Assembly: GCA_937958345.1 (NCBI GenBank)
Contig: CALGNW010000158.1
Location: 1-17,451, forward strand
Origin: an uncultured Neomegalonema sp.
GTDB taxonomy: Bacteria > Pseudomonadota > Alphaproteobacteria > Rhodobacterales > Rhodobacteraceae
Length of the DNA stretch: 17,451 nt
Direction of reading: 5' to 3'
Shown: positions 6,962 through 14,033 of the stretch, one piece after another
Layout of the letters: the number at the start of each line of letters is the position of its first letter
Numbering within the stretch: the first letter of the stretch is position 1
The notes under the pieces: model-generated
What the model was told of the DNA's origin: nothing
Database searches by the model: none
What the model saw: the letters and a program-made list of their open reading frames with translations, nothing else
Translations under genes and position numbers: made by a program

Positions 6962-6983
6962 GGCCCCGCAGCCGTGCGGGGCC
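6962..6983. terminator. GC-rich hairpin between convergent genes
   Basis: Perfect 9-bp arms GGCCCCGCA and TGCGGGGCC surround a GCCG loop, 23 nt after the DUF1330 stop. No T-tract follows on either strand, so it is a probable transcript-end structure rather than a textbook intrinsic terminator. Confidence 0.55.
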
Positions 6984-7005
6984 GCGAACACACAGAACGG
7001 TAATC

Positions 7006-7020
7006 CCGGTCGTTGACCGG
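7006..7020. terminator. Second hairpin in the convergent gap
   Basis: Perfect 6-bp arms CCGGTC and GACCGG surround a GTT loop, 41 nt beyond the stop of the minus-strand glycosyltransferase gene. It may help end or stabilise that transcript. No U-tract is present. Confidence 0.35.
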
Positions 7021-7060
7021 CGTGTCTTGGGGGCGGCGTAAGCCCGTGCCGGCGGACGGA

Positions 7061-7957
7061 TCAGATCGGACGCCGGATTCCCGTCTGTGCGCGGAAGCGG
7101 GCTGCGGTTGCGGAGAGAGTGTCATCGCTTGGTGCGCCGCCCATGCGTGATCTGAGATAAGCAAAAAACGCCGGGCTGAACCATGGCAGCGGACCTGAAT
7201 CCCGGCGGGCTTTCCACCGCGCCGAGGCGCAAAGCCGCCGGAGGATCAGGGCGTATTCGTGATCTTCAGGCAGGCTGCTGAGCACATTATAGGCTGCGAA
7301 AAACCGGTCGTGGTGCTGTTGCGCGACATTCTTCGATAACTCGCCGGGGCGTTCTGCGGGCTGGCAGGACAAGGTCGCATCGGTCCAGAGCATCGTCTGT
7401 ATCCGCGCACCGAGGCGCAGGGGCAGCGACTGGTCCTGAATGAAAATACGCTCGTCGCAGCCGCCGGACGCCATGAACACCGCCCGCGCCACCATCAACG
7501 CGAGATGCGTGATGGGTTTTGCAGCGGCAAAGCCCAAAGGTTCGGCGATCAGTTGCGCCTCTGCCGTTTCGGGGACCGGCGCAATGTCTTCGACGCGGCG
7601 ACAGCCGTAGATAAGCGGCGCATTGCGTTCCTCCAGCGCGTTCATCATCCATTGCGAGGCATTGGGCGGAATTGCATCATCCCCGTCCAGGAAGTGCAGC
7701 CACCGGCCCGTCGCGGCACGCGCGCCCTGATTGAGGCGGATGGCCGGGCCTTCGTTTTTATCATTCTGGACGATCACCACACGATCATCACGGGCCGCAA
7801 TCGAGCGCAAAATATCGAGGGATTTATCGGTTGAGGCATCATCCACAAAGACAAACTCGCGGCTGAAATCGCCCTGCTGGACGCGCAGGCTGTCCCAGAC
7901 ACGGGGCAGCGCCCATGCCTTGTTATAGACCGTGATGACATAGGATACGTCAGTCAT
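7061..7957 (-). CDS. Glycosyltransferase family 2 protein
   Basis: This encodes a 298-residue GT-A fold enzyme. It opens with VSYVITVYNKAWALPRVWDSL. The family motifs are FVFVDDASTDKSLDIL (nucleotide binding), NEGPAIRLNQGARAATGRWL and LHFLDGDD, the DxD-type metal/donor motif. There is no membrane segment, so it should act at the cytoplasmic face, transferring a sugar from a nucleotide-sugar to a glycan, lipid or protein acceptor; donor and acceptor cannot be read from sequence. The C-terminal third (from about 190) is divergent. Its ATG overlaps the end of the upstream glycosyltransferase gene by 8 nt, so the two are translationally coupled and probably work on the same product. No polymerase, flippase or sugar-nucleotide gene is nearby. 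Confidence 0.88.
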   Translation of the reverse strand: MTDVSYVITVYNKAWALPRVWDSLRVQQGDFSREFVFVDDASTDKSLDILRSIAARDDRVVIVQNDKNEGPAIRLNQGARAATGRWLHFLDGDDAIPPNASQWMMNALEERNAPLIYGCRRVEDIAPVPETAEAQLIAEPLGFAAAKPITHLALMVARAVFMASGGCDERIFIQDQSLPLRLGARIQTMLWTDATLSCQPAERPGELSKNVAQQHHDRFFAAYNVLSSLPEDHEYALILRRLCASARWKARRDSGPLPWFSPAFFAYLRSRMGGAPSDDTLSATAARFRAQTGIRRPI

Positions 7958-8693
7958 GCCAGTAATCAGCGATCCATGTTGCAGGACGCAGGCCCCTATA
8001 CCACCGGCCCGGCCATTTGCCCTCTAACGCATCGTCGGGATTCGGGTTGCCATGAAACACGACGATCCGCGCACCTTCAGGCACTTTGGATGGCAGGAAG
8101 TGGTTGAGGATGCCGAACGGACCTTTCGGCAAACAGTGCTTCTTAAAGCTGACGCACCAATCGGCGGGCCAGTAAGTCAGGCGCTCTCGGCCTAGCTGGT
8201 GGCTCAGATAAGTCTGTTCGATGCGGTGAACGTCGACCCAATGCTGTGTGCTCTCGTCGTGATAGACGTCCAGCAACTCGGTCAATTGGCCAATCTCGAA
8301 CCGGAACACCGACGAATTGCCGACGATCCGGTTCGGATGCGTCCAGTTGTGGATGATGCAATACTCGCCGGGAATGTCGAACAGGTCGTCCAGCCGACCA
8401 ACGACAACGACATCAAGGTCCATGAACAATGCTGTTCCCTCAAGGTCCGCAAGCCGCGGCGCATAAAGCGCGAGCTTGCGCCAGGGTGTGTTGTGATATG
8501 GGGGATCGACCCGCATTTCGGGGATCGGGGCATGTTCAATGCCATCGACAAAGCCTTTTGGATCATCGGTAAAGCACATAAACCGGAATGGCCGGGTCAG
8601 ATTGTTCCTGGTCATCGCATAGAGACGATTGACGTATTCGGGGCCGTATAGCGTGCCCCATTTCATACATATGATGTTGACCGGATCGGTCAT
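7950..8693 (-). CDS. Putative glycosyltransferase with GT8-like DxD motif
   Basis: This encodes a 247-residue soluble protein. VNIICMKWGTLYGPEYVNRLYAM, then FRFMCFTDDPKGF, then PWRKLALYAP and LFMDLDVVVVGRLDDLF (DLD as the metal/donor motif) match bacterial proteins annotated as glycosyltransferases of a GT8-like GT-A fold. FHGNPNP near the C-terminus resembles the HFxG-type closing motif of such enzymes. The sugar donor and acceptor are unknown. It is the first gene of a two-gene unit with the GT2 gene (8-nt overlap). A G-rich stretch (GGGGGC) sits a few bases before the ATG and is the only ribosome-binding-site candidate. Confidence 0.75.
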   Translation of the reverse strand: MTDPVNIICMKWGTLYGPEYVNRLYAMTRNNLTRPFRFMCFTDDPKGFVDGIEHAPIPEMRVDPPYHNTPWRKLALYAPRLADLEGTALFMDLDVVVVGRLDDLFDIPGEYCIIHNWTHPNRIVGNSSVFRFEIGQLTELLDVYHDESTQHWVDVHRIEQTYLSHQLGRERLTYWPADWCVSFKKHCLPKGPFGILNHFLPSKVPEGARIVVFHGNPNPDDALEGKWPGRWYRGLRPATWIADYWHD

Positions 8694-8763
8694 AATGCCC
8701 CCGTCGCTGATTTCCGCCTTGTTAGCCCCTGCCCGACAGGTGCGCTAGGGGCTTGGAATACGT

Positions 8764-8786
8764 AAAAATGAATATTTTTCATTTTT
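8764..8786. promoter_or_regulatory. AT-rich palindrome upstream of the RND operon (candidate operator)
   Basis: Perfect 9-bp arms AAAAATGAA and TTCATTTTT surround a 5-nt spacer TATTT. The element lies in the 160-bp divergent region between the glycosyltransferase pair and the RND gene, 67 nt before the RND start codon. Since the operon ends with a TetR-type regulator, this is a reasonable candidate for its operator. It could equally be a terminator-like hairpin followed by a T-run. A second, GC-rich dyad (GCCCCT/AGGGGC, 8725-8752) lies further upstream. Confidence 0.4.
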
Positions 8787-8853
8787 TTCATTGTTCATAA
8801 TTCACAAAAAGCGCAATTAGACGGCCAAGGCGATTTGATCAGGGGACGATTCG

Positions 8854-11800
8854 ATGAGTTTTTCAGGGCGTTTGGCCGGTTTGATCGTCAGAATGCGGTG
8901 GGTTTGGATTGTGATGTCGCTGGCGCTGGTCGCCGGATTTGGCAGCGGGATGCAATATCTGACGCTCGATCCGGATGCGCGGATCTTCTTTGCCGAGGAA
9001 AACCCCGACCGGATCGCGCTGGACGCGTTCGAGGCGGAGTTTGCCAAAGACGACAACCTTATTCTCGTGGTCGAACCGAAGGACGGGAAGGTCTTTACCC
9101 CCGCCACGCTGGCCGCCGTCGGGACCCTCACCGAGAAGGCATGGCTGTTGCCCTCGGTCCGGCGGGTTGATTCAATCACCAACTTTCAGAATACGTCCGC
9201 AGAGGGCGACGACATGACGGTGCGCGATCTGGTCGAAGACCCCGCCACCGTCACGCAGGCGCAGGCCGATGCCGCCAAGGCGATTGCGCTGGACCGCGTA
9301 TCGCTGGTTCATTCGGTCATCCCGCCCGCCGCCGATGTGACCACGGTCAATGTCCTGTTCCGTCTGCCCGGCAAAGAAATGAACGAAGTGCCGATGATCG
9401 TCGCCGAGACTCAGGCCCTCGCCTCGGAATTTCGCGCCGAGCACCCCGAGATCGGACTGCGGTTGACCGGATCTGTGATGGTGAACAACCAGTTCGCCCA
9501 GTCGGGGATGGAGGATGCGGCGTCGCTGACCCCGATGATGTTCGGCGCGATTTTGCTGATCGTCTTCCTCGCATTTTTCAGCATCGCCGGTGTCTTTATG
9601 ACCGTGCTGGTGATTGCGTTCTCGGCGATTGTCGGGCTGGGGGCGCTGGGCTGGTCCGGTGTTGCGATGAACTCGGTCACCATCTCGGCGCCGCTGATTA
9701 CGATGACGCTGGCGGTGGCGAGCGTGGTGCACCTGCTCGCCTCTGTGCGGCAGACGATGGTCGAAACCCCCGACCGCAAGGAATGGGCGCGTGTCGCACT
9801 GGAAGAACATATGAGCGAGATTGCGATTGCCTGTGTGACGACAGCCATCGGGTTTCTCGCGCTGAACTTTTCGATCTCTCCGCCGTTCCGAGAGTTGGGA
9901 AATGTTGTCGCAGTCGGCGTGATTGCCGCGATGGTCTTTACCCTGACGCTGCTGCCCGCGCTGGTGTCGATCCTCCCGATGAAACGCCACCTGAAGCCCG
10001 CCCGCACAGACCGCTTTATGCGTCCGATTGCCGAGTTCGTGATCAAGTGGCGGCGGCTGATCCTGTGGGGCGGCGCGACGGTTGTTGTTATTCTGATGGC
10101 TGGTATCCCGCGCCTCGCGCTGGAGGATGATTTCGTCCGGTATTTCGATGAACGCTATGAGTTCCGCCGCGATACGGATTTCTACGAGAACCGCCTCGGC
10201 GGGATGAACATTCTGGAATGGGCGCTGCCGTCGGGCGAGTCCGAAGGCATCAGTGATCCTGAATACCTCGCCAAAGTCGGTGCGTTTACCGAATGGCTGC
10301 GCGAACAGGAAAAGGTGCGCAATGTGCGCTCGCTGACCGACACCATCGCGCGGCTGAATATGAACATGCACGGCGATGATCCCGCCTATCACCGTCTGCC
10401 CGAAGGCGCCGATGAAGCGGCGCAGTATTTGTTCTTTTACGAGTTGTCTCTCGGCTATGGCATGGACCTGACCGACCAGATTAACATTGATAAATCCAAA
10501 CTGCGCATAAGTGCCAGCATGGCCAATGTAACGACTTCGGACATGCACGCGCTGACCGCCGATGCGCGGGAGTGGCTGAACACAAATGCACCGGACATGG
10601 CGGTCGAGCCGACCGGCCTGACACATGTGTTCAACCAGATTTCATACCGCGACGTGCGGGCGATGCTGGTCGGGACCGTGCTGGCGCTGGTTGCGATTTC
10701 GGCGCTGATTTTGCTGATCCTGCGCGATGTGAAGCTGGGTCTGATCAGTCTGATCCCCAACCTGATCCCCGCCGGAATGGCGTTCGGGATTTGGGGGTAT
10801 TCGGTGGGAGCGGTGACGCTGGCGATTGCCGTTGTGATCGCGATGACGCTGGGCATCGTTGTCGATGACACGGTTCATTTCCTGTCAAAATACAAAGAGG
10901 GCAAACGCAGGGGCATGAGTGCCGAAGATTCCGTGCGTCATGCTTTCGACAAAGTGGGGATGGCATTGGTCGTCACCACGGTCGGCCTTGTGGTCGGATT
11001 CGCCATCCTCGCGCAATCCGGTTTTGCCGTGAACGGAGACATGGCCAAGCTGACCGCCCTGACAATTACTCTGGCGCTGATAGCCGACTTTTTGCTGTTG
11101 CCCGCCATTCTTATCGCCTTGGACAAAAGGACCGAAACCATGAGCATCAAACATGCAACCGCCGCCGCCTTTGCCGTTGTGATCGGACTGGGCGCAATGC
11201 CCGAAGCCAAGGCACAAAGCGCCGAGGATAAAGGCCTCGCCATTGCGCAGGAAAGCGACCGGCGTGATCTGGGCTGGGGTGATTTCCGGTCGTCCGGTCA
11301 GATGATCCTGCGCGATTCCGCAGGCAATGAAAGCCGCCGCGATTTTGAGGGCATGAACCTTGAGCGCAGCGGCGCGGGCGAAGGCGATTATTCCGTGATC
11401 GTTTTCAACAGTCCGCGCGACATCAAGGGGACAGCGACGCTGACCCATTCGAAGGTCGAGCCTGCCGATGATGACCAGTGGATTTTCCTGCCCGCCCTGA
11501 AACGGGTCAAGCGGATTTCTTCGTCGAACCGCACGGGAAAATTTGTCAGTTCGGAGTTTTCGTTCGAAGACCTCGGGTCGCAGGAGGTCGCCGACAATAC
11601 CTATAAATGGCTGCGCGACGAGCCGTGCCCGAGTCAGCCTTCGCTGACCTGCCATGTTACCGAAAGCTATCCGAAAAATGCGCGCTCGGGGTATTCAAAG
11701 CGGATTGCGTGGACGGATACGACCGAGTACCGCCAGTGGAAAGTCGAGTTCTATAACCGGCGCGGCGATTTGGAAAAGACGCTGACCGCAAGCGGCTTTC

Positions 11801-11958
11801 AGCAATACCTCGGCAAGTTCTGGCGTCCCGCCTCGCTGTTGATGCAAAACGTGCAGACCGGCAAATCAACCGTGCTGAACTTTCCGCAGTATCAGTTTAA
11901 TGCGGGCCTGAGCGAAGGTGACTTTAATGCCCAGCGCCTGCCGCGGTTGTCCCGATGA
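8854..11958 (+). CDS. RND/MMPL permease fused in frame to a LolA-like lipoprotein-sorting domain
   Basis: The open frame encodes 1034 residues in two modules. Residues 1-760 form an RND/MMPL permease: an N-terminal anchor (15-37), a periplasmic domain (about 40-225), a membrane bundle (about 226-375, with SVVHLLASVRQ), an anchor (about 400-420), a second periplasmic domain (about 422-600), and a second bundle (about 602-757, with the charged motif GIVVDDTVHFLSKY). Residues 763-1034 resemble the outer-membrane lipoprotein-sorting protein family (LolA-like fold): GQMILRDSAGNESRRDFEG, then IFLPALKRVKRISSSNRTG and SSEFSFEDLG. These are usually two adjacent genes. Between them, residues 763-787 look like a Sec signal peptide, with an internal ribosome-binding site before Met763. 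An AGGGGA ribosome-binding site precedes the first ATG. The stop overlaps the next gene by 4 nt. The likely role is moving a lipid or other hydrophobic cargo from the inner membrane; the cargo is unknown. Confidence 0.88.
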   Translation: MSFSGRLAGLIVRMRWVWIVMSLALVAGFGSGMQYLTLDPDARIFFAEENPDRIALDAFEAEFAKDDNLILVVEPKDGKVFTPATLAAVGTLTEKAWLLPSVRRVDSITNFQNTSAEGDDMTVRDLVEDPATVTQAQADAAKAIALDRVSLVHSVIPPAADVTTVNVLFRLPGKEMNEVPMIVAETQALASEFRAEHPEIGLRLTGSVMVNNQFAQSGMEDAASLTPMMFGAILLIVFLAFFSIAGVFMTVLVIAFSAIVGLGALGWSGVAMNSVTISAPLITMTLAVASVVHLLASVRQTMVETPDRKEWARVALEEHMSEIAIACVTTAIGFLALNFSISPPFRELGNVVAVGVIAAMVFTLTLLPALVSILPMKRHLKPARTDRFMRPIAEFVIKWRRLILWGGATVVVILMAGIPRLALEDDFVRYFDERYEFRRDTDFYENRLGGMNILEWALPSGESEGISDPEYLAKVGAFTEWLREQEKVRNVRSLTDTIARLNMNMHGDDPAYHRLPEGADEAAQYLFFYELSLGYGMDLTDQINIDKSKLRISASMANVTTSDMHALTADAREWLNTNAPDMAVEPTGLTHVFNQISYRDVRAMLVGTVLALVAISALILLILRDVKLGLISLIPNLIPAGMAFGIWGYSVGAVTLAIAVVIAMTLGIVVDDTVHFLSKYKEGKRRGMSAEDSVRHAFDKVGMALVVTTVGLVVGFAILAQSGFAVNGDMAKLTALTITLALIADFLLLPAILIALDKRTETMSIKHATAAAFAVVIGLGAMPEAKAQSAEDKGLAIAQESDRRDLGWGDFRSSGQMILRDSAGNESRRDFEGMNLERSGAGEGDYSVIVFNSPRDIKGTATLTHSKVEPADDDQWIFLPALKRVKRISSSNRTGKFVSSEFSFEDLGSQEVADNTYKWLRDEPCPSQPSLTCHVTESYPKNARSGYSKRIAWTDTTEYRQWKVEFYNRRGDLEKTLTASGFQQYLGKFWRPASLLMQNVQTGKSTVLNFPQYQFNAGLSEGDFNAQRLPRLSR
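11125..11214 (+). other. Internal Shine-Dalgarno, ATG and signal-peptide coding segment inside the fusion
   Basis: AAAAGG (11125-11130) lies 9 nt before an in-frame ATG at 11140 (Met763 of the fusion). The next 25 codons encode a textbook signal peptide: polar n-region MSIKH, hydrophobic core about 768-782, and c-region PEAKA with an A-x-A site cut after Ala787. It could start a separate LolA-like protein, serve as a thirteenth membrane segment, or be cleaved by signal peptidase. Confidence 0.6.
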
Positions 11959-13235
11959 TTGTCGGCAAAATCCTGACGGCGGCGACGGCGGTTGCCCTGC
12001 TGATCGCCGCACCCGCGTTGGCCGAAGACGGCTTTCTCGGGACAGATTTTGCGTCGATCGAAGGGTCGGTCGAGTTCGAGGGTACGGCCTTTGCGCAAGA
12101 CCCGCGCTATGCCGGGCAGGAGGACAACGCCGTCTCGGTCGCCGTGCGCGCTAAAACGGTTCTGGAATGGAGCGACACCGCAATCGGCGGGGCCGATGCA
12201 ACCGTAACGATCACGCCCTTTGTCCGGTTTGATCCGAATGACGGCGAACGGACCCATGCCGATCTGCGCGAGGCGAAACTCGATCTGCGCTTCGGTGAAA
12301 CCGACGTGACCATCGGCAATGATTTTGTCTTTTGGGGCAAAACCGAAGTTGATCAGATCGTCGACATCATCAACCAGACCGACGGGGTCGAGGGCACGGA
12401 CGGCGAGGACAAACTCGGCCAGCCGATGATCCGCGTCAGCCGCCTTGTCAACATCGGTGAGGTGTCGGGCGAGGCCAGTGTTTTCTATCTGCCGTATTTT
12501 CGCGAACGCACTTTTCCGGGCACAGAAAGCCGGTTGAGAGGCGCGGCGATCATCGACGGTAATGACGCGCGATACGAAACAAGCGCCGAAGAATGGACCC
12601 CGAGCTTTGCCGCACGGCTGGCCGGTTTCTATGGCGATTTCGATATCGGCCTTTCGGCGTTTCACGGTCTGAGCCGCGACCCCGCGTTCGAGGTCAAACC
12701 CGGTTCGGTCAATCCCGCAACAGGGGAATTTGAACTGCGCCCGGTTTACGGACGGATTACGCAGCTCGGGCTGGACGGCCAGTATACCGCCGGTTCGACA
12801 TTGTGGAAGGCCGAGTTGGTTGGCCGCCTTGACCAGCGCAACGCGGCGTTCGAAAAAGAGGATTATTTTGCCGCCATCGCGGGTCTGGAACACACGCTTT
12901 ACGGGGTTGGCGAGAGCAATGCTGATCTGGGTTTGATTGCGGAATACGCCTATGATTCGCGCGGCAATGATGCACTGACGATTTTTGAGAACGACGTGGT
13001 GCTGGGCGCGCGGCTGGCGCTGAACGATACGCAGGATAGCGCGGCATTGTTTACCGCAACAGTCGATACCGATACCGCCGAAACGCTGTTACGGCTGGAG
13101 GGCGAGCGGCGGATCGGCGAGATTGCCAAGCTGTCCATCGAGGGCGGTGCATTTGTGAATACCGACACGGCATCGCCCGTCGATCAGTTGCAGGATGACC
13201 ATTACCTGCGCGCAACGCTGGCGGTGTTCTGGTGA
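11955..13235 (+). CDS. Predicted outer-membrane beta-barrel protein
   Basis: This encodes a 426-residue protein with a Sec signal peptide (MIVGKILTAA to PALA, cleaved after Ala23). The mature part is built of alternating short amphipathic strands (for example ATVTITPFVRFD, AKLDLRFGETDVTIGNDFVFWG, SGEASVFYLPYF, LRATLAVFW) with acidic loops, and ends in Trp, as outer-membrane barrels commonly end in an aromatic residue. It resembles the barrels encoded next to RND/MMPL permeases and LolA-like proteins (DUF1302- or alginate-export-like), but I cannot name the exact family. The ATG overlaps the fusion gene's stop (ATGA) and there is no strong ribosome-binding site, so translation should be coupled. 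It would provide the outer-membrane end of the transport route. Confidence 0.75.
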   Translation: MIVGKILTAATAVALLIAAPALAEDGFLGTDFASIEGSVEFEGTAFAQDPRYAGQEDNAVSVAVRAKTVLEWSDTAIGGADATVTITPFVRFDPNDGERTHADLREAKLDLRFGETDVTIGNDFVFWGKTEVDQIVDIINQTDGVEGTDGEDKLGQPMIRVSRLVNIGEVSGEASVFYLPYFRERTFPGTESRLRGAAIIDGNDARYETSAEEWTPSFAARLAGFYGDFDIGLSAFHGLSRDPAFEVKPGSVNPATGEFELRPVYGRITQLGLDGQYTAGSTLWKAELVGRLDQRNAAFEKEDYFAAIAGLEHTLYGVGESNADLGLIAEYAYDSRGNDALTIFENDVVLGARLALNDTQDSAALFTATVDTDTAETLLRLEGERRIGEIAKLSIEGGAFVNTDTASPVDQLQDDHYLRATLAVFW

Positions 13236-13837
13236 GCGACCGCAGCACCACGGCAAAGCCGGATGATACGCGCTGTATCATCCTGCGTCATGCCGTCGAT
13301 CTGTTCTCGCATTACGGCTATGCGAAGACAAATATCGGCGACATCGCCAAAGCGTGCTGCATGTCGCCCGGCAATCTCTATCGTTTTTACCGCAACAAAC
13401 AGGCAATCGGCGAGGAGGCCGTGCGCGAATACATGGCAACCGAAGAGGCCGATATGGCCGCGATTGTTGCCGATACCAGCGTTGATTTCGAGGAGCGGCT
13501 GCGGCGGTTTTATCATCGCAGCGTCAAAGGTATTCTGAGCGAACTGCGCAGCAATCCCAAGATGGTCGAACTGGCCGAGATGATTATTCAGGGCAACAGC
13601 GGCATCCTCGCGCGGCATGTCGAATGGAAACGCGAACGGGTCGAGGCCTTGCTGAGCGAAGGCGCCGAGGCCGGAAAAATCAACGGCGATCCGGCGCGGC
13701 TGGCCTTTATCCTCTACGATATGACCAAGGCCTTCCTGATGCCCGCCGCACTGGCGCAGATTGACTTGGATACCGTTCCCGACAGACTGGATGCGGTGCT
13801 GGATCTGGCATTTTCAGGCATGCGGACTGACGCCTGA
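13232..13837 (+). CDS. TetR/AcrR-family transcriptional regulator
   Basis: This encodes a 201-residue regulator starting at GTG (13232), which overlaps the barrel gene's TGA by 4 nt. The N-terminal DNA-binding domain reads ILRHAVDLFSHYGYAKTNIG, then DIAKACCMSPGNLYRFYRNK with the helix-turn-helix at about 34-53; this is the TetR signature. The C-terminal part (about 75-195) is an all-helical ligand-binding and dimerisation domain with no recognisable ligand type. As the last gene of the RND-LolA/barrel operon it is probably an autorepressor of that operon, released by the transported compound or a related molecule. The AT-rich palindrome at 8764-8786 is a candidate target. The GTG start and lack of a clear ribosome-binding site suggest low, coupled expression. 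Confidence 0.9.
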   Translation: MSDRSTTAKPDDTRCIILRHAVDLFSHYGYAKTNIGDIAKACCMSPGNLYRFYRNKQAIGEEAVREYMATEEADMAAIVADTSVDFEERLRRFYHRSVKGILSELRSNPKMVELAEMIIQGNSGILARHVEWKRERVEALLSEGAEAGKINGDPARLAFILYDMTKAFLMPAALAQIDLDTVPDRLDAVLDLAFSGMRTDA

Positions 13838-13901
13838 CACGGCCCGGCATTGCCACCGTCCCGCCGCTGTAAATAGCCAATCCAAGTATATTCTATGTAT
13901 A

Positions 13902-13914
13902 GGTAATAATTACC
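13902..13914. promoter_or_regulatory. AT-rich leader with a 13-bp palindrome before the TadG-like gene
   Basis: The 196-bp gap 13838-14033 is markedly AT-rich from about 13871 onward, unlike the rest of the window. It contains a perfect palindrome with arms GGTAAT and ATTACC around one A (13902-13914). A weaker dyad, TGAGG/CCTCA, lies near 13999-14018. This leader probably holds the promoter and control sites of the TadG-like gene; I cannot name the regulator or a definite -35/-10 pair. Confidence 0.35.
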
Positions 13915-14033
13915 TCAAATACATAATTCTATTTATTAATAATACATGTTATCGATTACATCGTAAGCGGGAAATTTTTAATGATTTTTACTGCCATATG
14001 AGGACTTAAATTGCCTCATTGCAGGATATTATT

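Noticed and set aside
9172..10626. Minus-strand open frame of 484 codons
   Set aside because: It lies wholly antisense to the RND permease, is rich in His, Arg and Gln, and has no family features.
11892..12893. Minus-strand open frame of 333 codons
   Set aside because: It is antisense to the end of the fusion gene and the outer-membrane barrel gene; it has no signal, domain or ribosome-binding site that I can support.
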